Below, piece by piece: positions 13,901 to 27,696 of a stretch of 64,000 nucleotides of DNA. The notes under the pieces are model-generated. The model worked only from the letters and a program-made list of their open reading frames with translations. It was not told where the DNA came from and did no database searches. Each line of letters opens with the position of its first letter. The first letter of the stretch is position 1. The DNA is from Halichondria panicea (Eukaryota > Porifera > Demospongiae > Suberitida > Halichondriidae), in assembly GCF_963675165.1 (NCBI RefSeq), contig NC_087377.1:1-64000 (forward strand), in the 5' to 3' direction. Position numbers and translations under genes: made by a program.

Positions 13901-15800
13901 AGCCTGCGTAAGCAAGTTGGAGGAAGAAGCTGAGCAGAACAGAAACCGATCCAAATTAACAGTGGCATACATTAATTTAGTGTAATAATTATACAGAATA
14001 ACTTCTCCTGCATTGGTCCATCAGAGCAGTGGGGCCATCATCAGATCATTGCCACCATGGGAGTCCTCTCTATACAAACTTACAACACACTTCATGTAAT
14101 ACAAATGGAAGAAACTCCCACGCACCATGCAAAGCTATGGTTTCCTGGCATTGAAATGTGAACAACTATACAACATTTCTCGAGGGCTCAAATAATGAAC
14201 TTTCCCGCTACACAGTAGTAGAGGTCAATGCATAAGTGGAGTTAACTACCTAATGCTGGGTACAATAATAAAATACAATTTCTTAAGCCAAGAGTAGAAG
14301 AAATGTTTTAAACTGGCTAGTGATTGAAGGCAATTGCATCTGACCCAAAACAGAGAGTACCGTACAATAATTATTAGACTATACCTTGTGTGGCCGACTC
14401 CCTCTGTTTAGAGTAGCCTTTCCTGTCAGAAAATCATATACACTGCCTGCAGATTGAGTGATGAAGAAAGGGGAGCTCAAGATGCTACTCTACAGTCAAT
14501 TACTGATAATGTTGCGAAATGTACAAGCAACAGACTATTCGTACATGATACAGTAACTGGACCTTTGGTGTCTATTATTGTGTGTCAGTCTCTTAGTTGT
14601 CCTGTGAGTGTCCATAATCATTCAATCCATGGGCGAGGGAGGGCAGCAAATTGTATCATGATCGTAATACAAAGGCGTATTAAGTCCCGGGTGGTGTGCT
14701 GTCCTAGCTGGTAGTAGGTAGGTCTTGTAGTGTGTTGGTTAGTTGGTGATGCTGGCTCTTAGTAGAACTTGCTGCTCCCTCCGACTAGGTGTGGGGATAA
14801 AGACACGGATGATGTGTGTACTGTACACAAAAACACAGCATGTACGACACAATGCATCAGTGGAGGTGTGGTCAAGAGGGTTACCATGTATGGGGGTGTG
14901 ACCACATATCAGTACAGTGAGTGGGGGTGTACTGGCCCCATATATACAGGATGTGCAGGTACAATGTGTGGATAGAGGTGTGGTCTGCACAAATTAATGA
15001 AGTGATTCCGTATGACCAGGTGAAAAACATAAAACAACCAAACCGACAATAATACTAGACTATAGAATGAACTAAGAATGAACTAAGAATAAGCTTAGCC
15101 TGCGTAAGCAAGTTGGAGGAAGAAGCTGAGCAGAACAGAAACCGATCCAAACAGTGGCATACATTAATTTAGTGTAATAATTATACAGAATAACTTCTCC
15201 TGCATTGGTCCATCAGAGCAGTGGAGCCATCATCAGATCATTGCCACCATGGGAGTCCTCTCTGTACAAACTTACAACACACTTCACACTTCATGTAATA
15301 ATAAATGGAAGACACACCATGCAAAGCTATGGTTTCTTGGCATTGAAATGTGAACAACTATACAACATTTCTCAAATAACGAACTTTCCCGCTACACGGT
15401 AGTAGAGGTCAATGCATAAGTGGAGTTAACTACCTAATGCTGGTACAATAATAAAATACAATTTCTTAAGCCAAGAGTAGAAGAGATGTTTTAACTGGCT
15501 ATAGGCAATTGCATCTGACCCAAAACAGAGAAGATCATCGAAGTACTGTACAATAATTATTAGACTATACCTTGTGTGGCCGACTCCCGAGTAGCCTTCC
15601 CTGTCAGAAAATCACATACACTGCCTGCAGATTGAGTGATGAAGAAAGGGGAGCACAATATGCTACTCTAGAGTCAATTACTGATAATGTTACGAAAATA
15701 TGTACAAGCAACAGAATATTCATACATGATACAGTAACTGGCCCTTTGTCTCTCAGAGGTAGATCCACTCCATCCCCGGAGCCAATAGCCAATAATAGAT
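10925..15800. repeat. Tandem array of about 1.2-kb units (four copies)
   Basis: The landmark TGATGAAGAAAGGGGAGC occurs at 12051, 13263 (with an extra AATTA nearby), 14459 and 15637, so units are about 1212, 1196 and 1178 bp. The block TCTATTATTGTGTGTCAGTC opens units at about 10940, 12166, 13342 and 14570. Differences are small indels and substitutions, including loss of short AT-rich pieces. Short open frames recur in each unit but change length between copies, and no known domain is visible. The last unit diverges after about 15750 into unique sequence. Confidence 0.9.
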
Positions 15801-15869
15801 CATCTCCTCCTCGATCAGAAAGCCAGCATTCTATGTTGCGGCATAGCCCCATCCATACATCCATATAAA

Positions 15870-16588
15870 TTCAGTATCCAATGAATCATTAATACTAATG
15901 GCTTGGAGATCTATAATTATAATCCTGTGCTTATTAAAGGGGCTGAATACCAAAGGAAGTAACAGATAGTACACTACATCACTATGCATGGGACAATACA
16001 TAATAATTATACTGACCCTTTCCTGTCGTATCTTGTAGTGCTCTTATATATACGTACGTCAGCAGCCATTCAGTGATAAAAATAATAAGAGTGGGGCGTC
16101 CCCCATAAAAGATGAAATGACAATAAAATTATGAGAGTGATTGAATGCTGTGCTGTGCAGCGTTGAGTAGTTATCTGTGAGTAAGACATGAGAGAACAAT
16201 ATAAGGACAGTATACACAGAGCTACTTTAACACAAGGCTGTCACTATTAATATCCAACTCTACCATCTTGCTAAAAAATATCCAATAGCTATATCAAGCT
16301 ATCAGTAGCGCTCACCCAAAAGGACAGTCGTCTCAGGCTGGTTGCTCTCTCTTTGTCTTGTGCAAATGACATGTGCTCTATCATGACATGCGCGACAACT
16401 CATTTGTGTACCACGAGGTAGGCAGCCATAGGCATAGCCTCACTCTCTGGCCCGGGCTGCGCTGCATAGAGGAGGTTGGTCACTACTGTTATCTGGGCTG
16501 CATCAGTAATTTATTGGTGGGCGGGGCTGGTAGTAGGGGGGCCTACTAAAGTGGGCGTGGCTAGCTAGCTGTTACTGTACTGGTCAAG
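15870..16588. other. Upstream region of OGDH
   Basis: Unique sequence between the satellite block and the first OGDH codon. It holds ATAATTAT-rich stretches and, in the last 100 bases, several GGGCGGGGC and GGGCGTGGC boxes, which would suit a housekeeping promoter. I cannot place a transcription start. No other gene is visible. Confidence 0.45.
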
Positions 16589-16807
16589 ATGCTTCGTGTG
16601 TGTGGAGGGTCTGTGTTCAGGTCTTGTAGAGCGAGAGTCAGACAGCGGAGCAATGGCGCTGGTAACTTGTGTCTGTGTACATGTATTTATTACAGTGTGT
16701 GTGTACAGCTGAGCCATTTCTAAGCGGTTCCTCTGGCACTTATGTGGAGAGTATGTATGAGAGTTGGCAGCAAGACAAGAGTTCTGTGCATAAAGTAAGT
16801 CTCTACC

Positions 16808-16852
<45 letters not shown>

Positions 16853-17961
16853 AGTGTGCTTCCATTAGTCCTGGGATGTCTTCTTCTCTCGTGCTGCGGC
16901 TGGAGCACCTCCTGGCCACGCCTACTCTGCACCACCATCCATACGACCCCAGGTTTCCATGGATACAGACCATATTAAAGACCATTTATCAGTGCAAGCG
17001 CTCATTCGAGCATATCAAATCAGAGGCCACAATATAGCGCGATTAGACCCCCTAGTCATCAACGAGGCAGATCTGGATTCACCCATACCACCAGAGCTCA
17101 TCGTCGATAGCAACCTCAACCTTGACAAGGTGACACTCTAGTTATATACTGGTTACATATGTACACTGTGTGTGTGTGTGTGTGTGTGTAGGTGTTCACT
17201 CTACCTAAGACCACCAAGATTGGAGGCAGTGAAACAGCACTCTCACTCAAGGATATTATCACACGTCTCAAAACAGTTTATTGTCAGAACATCGGAGTAG
17301 AGTTCATGTTCATTAATGACAGGACAAAGTGTGAGTAGCCCATCCCCCCCCCACACACACACACACACACACCGCCCACGCACACAGGTGACTGGATTAG
17401 GGAGAAGTTTGAGGCCCCTAATGCCATGAGTATGGATGAGCGTAGTAAAAGAATCCTGTTAGCAAGACTTGTACGAGCCACCATGTAAGCTAATGTGTGG
17501 GCGGTGTGTGTGTGTGTGTAGAGGTAGTGTGTGTGTGTGTGTAGAGGTAGTGTGTGTGTGTGTGGGGGGGGAATGTGTGTGTGTGTGGGGGGGGGGAATG
17601 TGTTTTGTGCCCCCCTGACTAATTGCTGCAGGTTTGAAGAGTTTTTGAAGTTGAAATGGCCAAGTGAGAAGAGGTTTGGGCTGGAAGGTTGTGAGGTGCT
17701 CATTCCAGCCATGAAGTACATCATTGACCTTGCTAGTGAACACGGAGTGGAGAGCTACGTCATTGGAATGCCACACAGGTAGAGAGACTACTAGTCCCCC
17801 CACCACACTAACTAAGCTGTGTACTTGTGTGTGTAGGGGGCGACTGAATGTACTGGCCAATGTTGTGAGGAAACCATTGGAGCAGATCTTGTGTCAATTT
17901 GACCCAATGCTAGAGCCTGTGGATGAGGTACGTGTGTACTGTGTGTGTGTGTGTGTGTGTG

Positions 17962-18004
<43 letters not shown>

Positions 18005-18034
18005 GTGTGGGTGTGTGTGTGTACTGTGTGGGTG

Positions 18035-18106
<72 letters not shown>

Positions 18107-18115
18107 GTGTGGGTG

Positions 18116-18183
<68 letters not shown>

Positions 18184-18219
18184 GTGTGGGTGTACTGTGT
18201 GTGTGTGTGTGTGTGTGTG

Positions 18220-18268
<49 letters not shown>

Positions 18269-18415
18269 GTGTGGGTGTGTGTGTGTACTGTGTGTGTGTG
18301 TGTGTGTGTGTACTGTGTGGGTGTACTGTGTGTACTGTGTGTGTGTGTGTGTGTGTGTACTGTGTGGGTGTACTGTGTGTGTGTGTGTGTGTGTGTACTG
18401 TGTGTGTGTGTGTGT

Positions 18416-18447
<32 letters not shown>

Positions 18448-18474
18448 ACTGTGTGGGTGTACTGTGTGTGTGTG

Positions 18475-18552
<78 letters not shown>

Positions 18553-18588
18553 GTGTGGGTGTACTGTGTGTGTGTGTGTGTGTGTGTG

Positions 18589-18645
<57 letters not shown>

Positions 18646-18654
18646 GTGTGGGTG

Positions 18655-18730
<76 letters not shown>

Positions 18731-18836
18731 GTGTGGGTGTGTGTGTGTACTGTGTGTGTGTGTGTGTGTGTGTGTACTGTGTGGGTGTACTGTGTGTACT
18801 GTGTGTGTGTGTGTGTGTGTGTGTACTGTGTGGGTG

Positions 18837-18867
<31 letters not shown>

Positions 18868-18870
18868 CTG

Positions 18871-18943
<73 letters not shown>

Positions 18944-19941
18944 GTGTGTGTGTGTGTGTGTGTGTACTGTGTGGGTGTACTGTGTGTGTGTGTGTGTGTG
19001 TGTAGGGATCAGGAGATGTCAAGTATCACCTCGGTACTTCATTGGAGAGAGTCAACCGTTACACACAAAAAAAGATCAAACTCTCAGTGGTGGCTAATCC
19101 CTCACACCTTGAAGGTACACTACCCTCACACCCGCCCCCTCACTACCCTCACACTCGCCCCTCACCACTTTCACACCTGCCCCCTCACTACCCTCACAGC
19201 TGTGGACCCTGTCGTACAGGGCAAGACACGTGCAGAGCAGTTCTATAAAGGAGATACAGCAGGTTAACCATCACATTACCTGTGTGCCTACAATGTAGTC
19301 CCCCTACCACACCATCACATTACCTGTGTGCCTAGTCCCCCTATCACACCATCACATTACCTGTGTGCCTAGTCCCCCTACCACACCATCACATTACCTG
19401 TGTGCCTAGTCCCCCTATCACACCATCACACTACCTGTGTGCCTAGTCCCCCTACCACACAATCACACAACCTGTGTGCCTAGTCCCCCTACCACACTAT
19501 CACACTACCTGTGTGCCTAGTCCGTGCCTAGTCCCCTACCACACTCGTACCCTACACTCATATAGGTGACAGTGCCATGAGTATATTACTGCACGGAGAT
19601 GCTGCCTTCGCTGGACAAGGCGTGGTCTATGAAACCTTTCATCTTTCTGACCTCCCTGACTACACAACTCACGGCACTATTCACATCATAGTCAACAATC
19701 AGATTGGTTTCACTACTGATCCACGTGTAGCAAGATCTTCCCCATACTGCACTGATGTAGCCAAGGTATGTAAGTGCCTCCCCCCCCCCCTAAAGCACTG
19801 TGTGTGTGTGTACCCCCCCCCCCCCTAAAGCTCTGTGTGTGTGTGTGTGTACCCCCCCCTAAAGCCTGTGTGTGTGTGTGTGTGTGTGTGTGCCCCCCTA
19901 AAGCGCTGTGTGTGTGTGTGTGTGTGCCCCCCCTAAAGCAC

Positions 19942-19974
<33 letters not shown>

Positions 19975-20046
19975 GTGCGTGCATGCGTGTGTCCCCCTAA
20001 AGCGCTGTGTGTGTGTGTGTGTGTGTGTGTGCCCCCCCCCTAAAGC

Positions 20047-20083
<37 letters not shown>

Positions 20084-21320
20084 CCCCCCCCTAAAGCACT
20101 GTGTGTGTGTGTGTGTGTAGGTGGTGTCTGCTCCGATATTTCACGTGAATGCTGATAATCCGGAAGCTGTAATGCATGTTTGCAAAGTTGCTGCTGAATG
20201 GAGAAATACATTCCACAAAGATGTTGTCATTGACCTAGTGTGTTATAGAAGACAGGGACACAATGAGATGGATGAGCCTATGCTCACACAGGTACACTGA
20301 GTGTCCATATATAACTATCCCTGTATAACCATCGTGATCCTGTGCTCACACAGGTACACTGAGTGTCCATATATAACTATCCCTATACAACCATCGTGAG
20401 CCTATGCTCACACAGCTACACTGAGTGTCCATATATAACTATCCCTATATAACCATCGTGAGCCTATGCTCACACAGCTACACTGAGTGTCCATATATAA
20501 CTATCCCTATACAACCATCGTGAGCCTATGCTCACACAGGTACACTGAGTGTCCATATATAACTATCCCTATACAACCATCGTGAGCCTATGCTCACACA
20601 GCTACACTGAGTGTCCATATATAACTATCCCTATACAACCATCGTGAGCCTATGCTCACACAGCTACACTGAGTGTCCATATATAACTATCCCTATATAA
20701 CCATCGTGAGCCTATGCTCACACAGCTACACTGAGTGTCCATATATAACTATCCCTATATAACCATCGTGAGCCTATGCTCACACAGGTACACTGAGTGT
20801 CCATATATAACTATCCCTATACAACCATCGTGAGCCTATGCTCACACAGCTACACTGAGTGTCCATATATAACTATCCCTATATAACCATCACAGCCTCT
20901 CATGTACCAGACTATTAAGAAGCATCCTCCGGTAGTGGAACAGTATGCAGGCAAGCTCATTAAAGAGGGTGTGGTTTCAGAGGTGGATTACAAGAGTGAG
21001 AGACAGACTTATGATGATGTCTGCAAGAGAGCTTATGAGAAGTCTAAAGATGTTGAACTAGCTAAAGGACAATGGCTGGACTCACCTTGGGAGGGTGAGG
21101 CTACAGTGTTTGTGTGTGTGTGTGTGTGTGTGACATTGTCTATATTGTATTGTTAGACTTCTTCCCCTTGAATGGTGGACCTGACTTCAGTAACAAGAGC
21201 TTGCCACAGACTGGAGTGGAGATAAAGAGACTGGAACACATTGGAGCTGTGTTCTCCAGTGTACCACCAGAGCTAAACATCCACTCAGGTAATGCAATCA
21301 TGGCTCTACTGGTGTAAGCC

Positions 21321-21368
<48 letters not shown>

Positions 21369-21390
21369 TGTGCGAGTGGGTGTGTGTGTG

Positions 21391-21437
<47 letters not shown>

Positions 21438-21440
21438 CAT

Positions 21441-21475
<35 letters not shown>

Positions 21476-24400
21476 CATTGTGTGTGTGTAGCTCTGAAGC
21501 GTGTTCTGGCTGGTCGTGCTGACATGCTGGATAAAGGAATTGCTGACTGGGCAATGGGAGAGGCATTTGCTATAGGCTCATTATTGGAGGAAGGCTATCA
21601 TGTGAGGTAGGTGGTCATGGCCACTATAGCTACTCCATAGTGACTATGATTGTTGGCAGACTGTCAGGACAAGATGTGGAGAGAGGGACATTTGCACACA
21701 GACATCATGTCATCCATGATCAGATGGTGGACAAGAAACAATACAGGTACACCTCAGCTACCGTAGCCTCACGGGAAATAAGCAAAAAGCTGAAAATGTA
21801 TACTACAACTTAATTGACCTGCAAGTGTGTACAGAGCCTATAGTGTGGTCCCACTGTGTACACTGTAGCTGGTGTACAGAACCTATAGTGTGGTCCCACT
21901 GTGTGCACTGTAGCTAGTGTACAGAGCCTATAGTGTGGTCCCACTGTGTACACTGTAGCTAGTGTACAGAGCCTATAGTGTTGTCTCACTGTGTGCACTG
22001 TAGCTAGTGTACAGAGCCTATAGTGTTGTCTCACTGTGTGCACTGTAGCTAGTGTACAGAGCCTATAGTGTGGTCCCACTGTGTGCACTGTAGCTAGTGT
22101 ACAGAGCCTATAGTGTGGTCCCACTGTGTGCACTGTAGCTAGTGTACAGAGCCTATAGTGTGGTCCCACTGTGTGCACTGTAGCTAGTGTACAGAGCCTA
22201 TAGTGTGGTCCCACTGTGTGCACTGTAGCTAGTGTACAGAGCCTATAGTGTGGTCCCACTGTGTACACTGCAGCTAGTGTACAGAGCCTATAGTGTGGTC
22301 CCACTGTGCACACTGCAGCTAGTGTACAGAGCCTATAGTGTGGTCCCACTGTGCACACTGCAGCTAGTGTACAGAGCCTATAGTGTGGTCCCACTGTGCA
22401 CACTGCAGCTAGTGTACAGAGCCTATAGTGTGGTCCCACTGTGTGCACTGTATACTGTAGCTACTATAATTATACTGGTCTCTAATAAGGTTGGCATTGC
22501 CTAGTCAGCAGTCCACACTACACTGAGGTTGTATTACAGTCCAACTTGCAATATTCTGTGTAACTTGGCTGTAACCACATTTGTAACCCACTGACCTTTC
22601 AGCCCATATGCCTGCCAATGAATCTGGGTTGAGAAATCTGAATGGTGTATTATTGACCTTGCTTGACCCAATAATTTTGAGAGTTTCCCTATAATTATAT
22701 ACAAACAAGTGTCATCACAGGGGGTGGCCATCACAGGGGGTGGCCATCACAGGGGATGGTGGTGTGTTAGGCCAGTGGGGAAGAGAAGCAACATGCATAA
22801 CTGCAAAGTATCACTGAATAATTATGGGTTATCTTGAAATAAAAACCCCAGACACTGTGATACACCATTCTGAGAGTTTCATTGGCATATGAGCTGCTCT
22901 GAGGCTGTGCAAAGTCATCATGGTGTACACTGTGTGTGGTTACAGCCAAGTTACCCAATATTGCTGTATACTACTATATACTCTTGTCTGTGCTTGAGGT
23001 CAATTAGTCTAGTCCTTATGTTTTTACAAACTGTTATCTCCATCAGCTAGTACATGTGTTGTGTTTATGCTGCAACACACACACACACACACACACAGCC
23101 CTTTGTCTCATGTGTCCCCTGGTCAAGCCAGCTACACTGTGTGCAATAGCTCTCTGAGTGAGTTTGGAGTGCTTGGGTTTGATCTTGGCTTCTCCATGAG
23201 CAACCCTAATGCACTGGTGTGCTGGGAGGCACAGTTTGGAGACTTCCACAATACAGCACAGGTAGGTACAGGGCACTTCACTTGACCAACCCACTACTGT
23301 ACACACACTAGCTACAATGTACACAGTGGGACCACACTGTAGGCTCTAAGCAGGACACATTTGTATTTATGTACCAATGGTGTGTGCAGTGTTGATATTG
23401 CCCCTCCCCTTTGTATAGTGCATCATAGATCAGTTCATCTGCTCTGGTCAGGACAAGTGGGTCCGCCAGAGTGGCCTAGTGCTGCTATTACCTCATGGGT
23501 ATGAAGGTATGGGTCCTGAACACTCGTCAGCAAGATTAGAGAGGTTCCTACAAGGTACTGTATGGTAGGCCTTGTACTGTGTGCTCACTGTACCACCACA
23601 CTATAGGTTGCTGTGATAATCCTGATAGCATTGAACCATTGCGCCCAGAGCTAGGACTGGACAGACCACTAGCTCAACTGTATGAGTGCAACTGGCAGGT
23701 ACGTGTGTGTGTGTGGGCGGGTGTGCATGTGTGTAGTGAGTGACCTCTTAATGTCCTTCACAGGTGGTCAACTGTACTACACCAGCTAATATCTTCCATG
23801 CTCTGAGGAGACAAATTCAACTACCCTTCAGAAAACCAGTAAGCTAGTGTGCGAGTGTGTGTGTGGGTGTATATGTGTGTGAGTTTGTGTAACTAGTGCT
23901 GTTATGTTGTACTGTAGTTGGTTGTCATGACACCCAAGAGTCTGCTACGACACGCTGATGCCAGGTCACCAATCTCAGACATGACAGAAGGTACAATGCA
24001 TGTGCCTGCATGTGATACTGTACATGTTTAGGCTAACACAACCAACTGCTCTGACTACTAGTGGATGTAAGTACATGTGTGGATAAATAGTTATGTGTGT
24101 CCTTGCCTAACCTCTCTTTCCTCCTTTCCTTCCTCCCCTTTCTTATTGTGTGTAGGCACCAGCTTTCAGAGAGTGTATGTGGACAGGGAATGTGGAGAAG
24201 GGGTCAAAGTTCAGCGTGTATTATTCTGTACTGGCAAGATCTACTATGAGCTGTATAAAGAGAGACAGCGATTAGGCCTCACCAATAAAGTGGCCATTAT
24301 CAGAATTGAACAGGTACAGTACCTACATAGACACATATACGACCTTTGACCCCTTTATATACATTTGGCAAAGGAGGCAATTGATTATCAATGTTCGCTT

Positions 24401-25074
24401 GACTAACATGCTGCTATATTTATCACACGTATACTGCAAATATAATTAGTATTGGCGATCATTAATTTCTGCCCTAGATATCCCCATTCCCATACGACCT
24501 GGTGATGAGTGAGTTGACTCGTTATCCCTCAGCTGAGTTGAGATGGGTACAAGAAGAACCTAAGAACATGGGGGCGTGGTCTTATGTCCAGCCACGCTTA
24601 CACACGTCCACATGCAAGAAGAAGTTTGTAGAGTAAGTGGTGTGTGGTGTGTGGGCGGGTGTGTGGTGTGTGGGTGGGTGTGTACAGGTTTTCACCTCAC
24701 CCAAAATGTAATTAAAATTCTAAAGCAAATGGAAAAGCAGAATGAGCCTAGAGTTGGTTGCAGCCTCATACTCTTGCTTGTAGAGAGATATTACATGGCT
24801 TAATGTGTAGGCAGGCTTGCTAATGATGGGTGTAAAAAAGTATTAGCAGCTTCAAGCTTTCTCTTGAGGCACCAGCACCCACCCACACAGTGATGTCATA
24901 CCCACCCACCCATGCACAGTGATGTCATTACGGTATTGATAATGTTACATTATCCCTTGTAGGTACATTGGTCGGTGTGCTAGTTCGTCTGTTGCTACTG
25001 GTAACAAAGGCATCCACACACAAGAGCAGAAGAATGTAGTGGAAACTGCCTTCACCATGACAACGGATTATTGA
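16589..25074 (+). CDS. OGDH: 2-oxoglutarate dehydrogenase E1 component, mitochondrial
   Basis: This is the thiamine-diphosphate E1 subunit of the mitochondrial 2-oxoglutarate dehydrogenase complex, which converts 2-oxoglutarate to succinyl-CoA in the TCA cycle. I assembled 23 exons with continuous phase: 16589-16661, 16709-16794, 16869-17129, 17192-17330, 17388-17484, 17632-17778, 17837-17927, 19006-19114, 19200-19262, 19566-19765, 20121-20291, 20896-21094, 21157-21288, 21492-21606, 21660-21746, 23099-23261, 23419-23554, 23607-23698, 23764-23838, 23918-23990, 24156-24313, 24478-24632, 24963-25074. The product is 977 residues; the human protein is about 1023. The N-terminus ([20 protein letters not shown]) is Arg-rich without acidic residues, as in a mitochondrial presequence. 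Family landmarks are AEPFLSG near residue 25, [13 protein letters not shown] near 264, [12 protein letters not shown] near 363 and the cofactor-site NNQIGFTT near 399. Every junction is GT-AG, no frame breaks were found, and many introns carry tandem repeats. Confidence 0.96.
16811..16850. repeat. (TG)n microsatellite in OGDH intron 2
   Basis: An uninterrupted run of TG dinucleotides inside the 74-bp intron between OGDH exons 2 and 3. It makes up more than half of that intron. Confidence 0.9.
17928..19005. repeat. Compound (GT)n / TACTGTGTGGG minisatellite filling OGDH intron 7
   Basis: The whole 1078-bp intron is made of GT runs of 10 to 45 bases punctuated by TACTGTGTG and TACTGTGTGGGTG. 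One C-containing variant (TGTCTGTG, about 18420) and one GTGTGCGTG (about 18875) occur. The canonical donor (GAG|GTACGT) and acceptor (TGTGTAG|GGATCAGG) sit at the extreme ends. All forward and reverse frames are open for hundreds of codons, giving Cys-Val or Thr-His strings; these are artefacts of the repeat. Confidence 0.95.
19270..19555. repeat. 37-bp minisatellite in OGDH intron 9
   Basis: About seven tandem copies of a roughly 37-bp unit containing ATTACCTGTGTGCCTAGTCC, between OGDH exons 9 and 10. The last copies are truncated. Confidence 0.85.
19775..20118. repeat. CCCCCTAAAGC(N)CTG(TG)n minisatellite in OGDH intron 10
   Basis: Eight or nine irregular units made of a C run, TAAAGC, then a TG run of varying length. 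They fill the intron up to the acceptor at 20120. Confidence 0.85.
20292..20890. repeat. 62-bp minisatellite in OGDH intron 11, seeded by the exon end
   Basis: About ten units of 62 bp. Each contains GAGCCTATGCTCACACAG, an exact copy of the last 18 bases of exon 11, followed by the start of the intron (TACACTGAGTGTCC). The true donor is at 20292. The copy at 20354 retains CAG|GTACAC, as do those at 20540 and 20788. The other six full junctions read CAGCTACAC and so have lost the GT. Confidence 0.93.
21827..22456. repeat. 45-bp minisatellite in OGDH intron 15
   Basis: Fourteen copies of a 45-bp unit starting GTGTACAGAGCCTATAGTGT. Because 45 is a multiple of three, a minus-strand frame of 212 codons stays open with a 15-residue period; I do not regard it as a gene. 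Single reverse-complement copies occur in intron 16 (about 23308-23348) and near 62060. Confidence 0.93.
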
Positions 25075-25818
25075 CTGCAATCATAGAGGGTTATTATAAT
25101 AGACAGTGTGTGTTCATTTTGTACTTTTATTAATATTATTATAGTGCTATAGCCAGCCCTTCCCTGTATGATTACGTTTTCTAGTTATAGGGCAAAAAAA
25201 TTTATTATTATAATTATGCATACTTATTAGCTAGCCCGGGTAATTAGCCTAACCCAATGCATGTGCATGCATGTGCAGCCTTAATATTATTGGTTATGGA
25301 TCATAATTATATCATAGCAACATAAATATTATTAATTGGTTATAGGGTTCGACGGCAATCTGTAACGATATTCCTAGAGCGGGTAAGTTTCGTGGGGTAA
25401 AAAATTCGTTCAACTCGAGAAAAGGTGGTTTTCGTGAGTAAAAATTTCGTTTAGTCTCGTGGCTGCACGGCATTCCTACGTCCGATAAGCCATGCATGCA
25501 CGCATATACGTTAAAATTTCATGGAGGTCAGCCTGCATGCCCACGTTAAAATTATGAATATTTACCCCACGAAAAATTACCGGTATACGGTATACAATTA
25601 GGCCGGGTTAGGGTTAGATTAGCTGTTTTCCTCGATCGCGCGCGACTATTCATAATTATTGTTCTCAAAGTACAACTGTCATAAGTAATGCAATCAGATA
25701 ATAATAAGCAAACAAAATCATTATTATTATAATTAATGTAGAAAACTGTAAGAAACTATTCTAACACGTTCTGTCCATGACTACAAAAGTAAATGTTTCC
25801 TGAGAAGAGATGTTTGTG
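25075..25818. other. Convergent intergenic region between OGDH and macroH2A
   Basis: AT-rich sequence between the two stop codons. A diverged copy of the GGGTAA(N)TTTTCGTGGGGT element occupies about 25378-25592. A minus-strand AATAAA-like hexamer lies near 25201 and could serve macroH2A. No gene is visible. Confidence 0.5.

Positions 25819-27696
<1,878 letters not shown>

Noticed and set aside
17724-19267. Open frames of 360 to 457 codons encoding Cys/Val or Thr/His strings
   Set aside because: They are produced by the (GT)n repeat of OGDH intron 7, in several phases and on both strands, and lie between two clear OGDH exons.
21810-22448. Minus-strand frame of 212 codons with a 15-residue repeat
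   Set aside because: It is the translation of a 45-bp intronic minisatellite; the period is a multiple of three, so stops are absent by chance. No start context or splice support was found.
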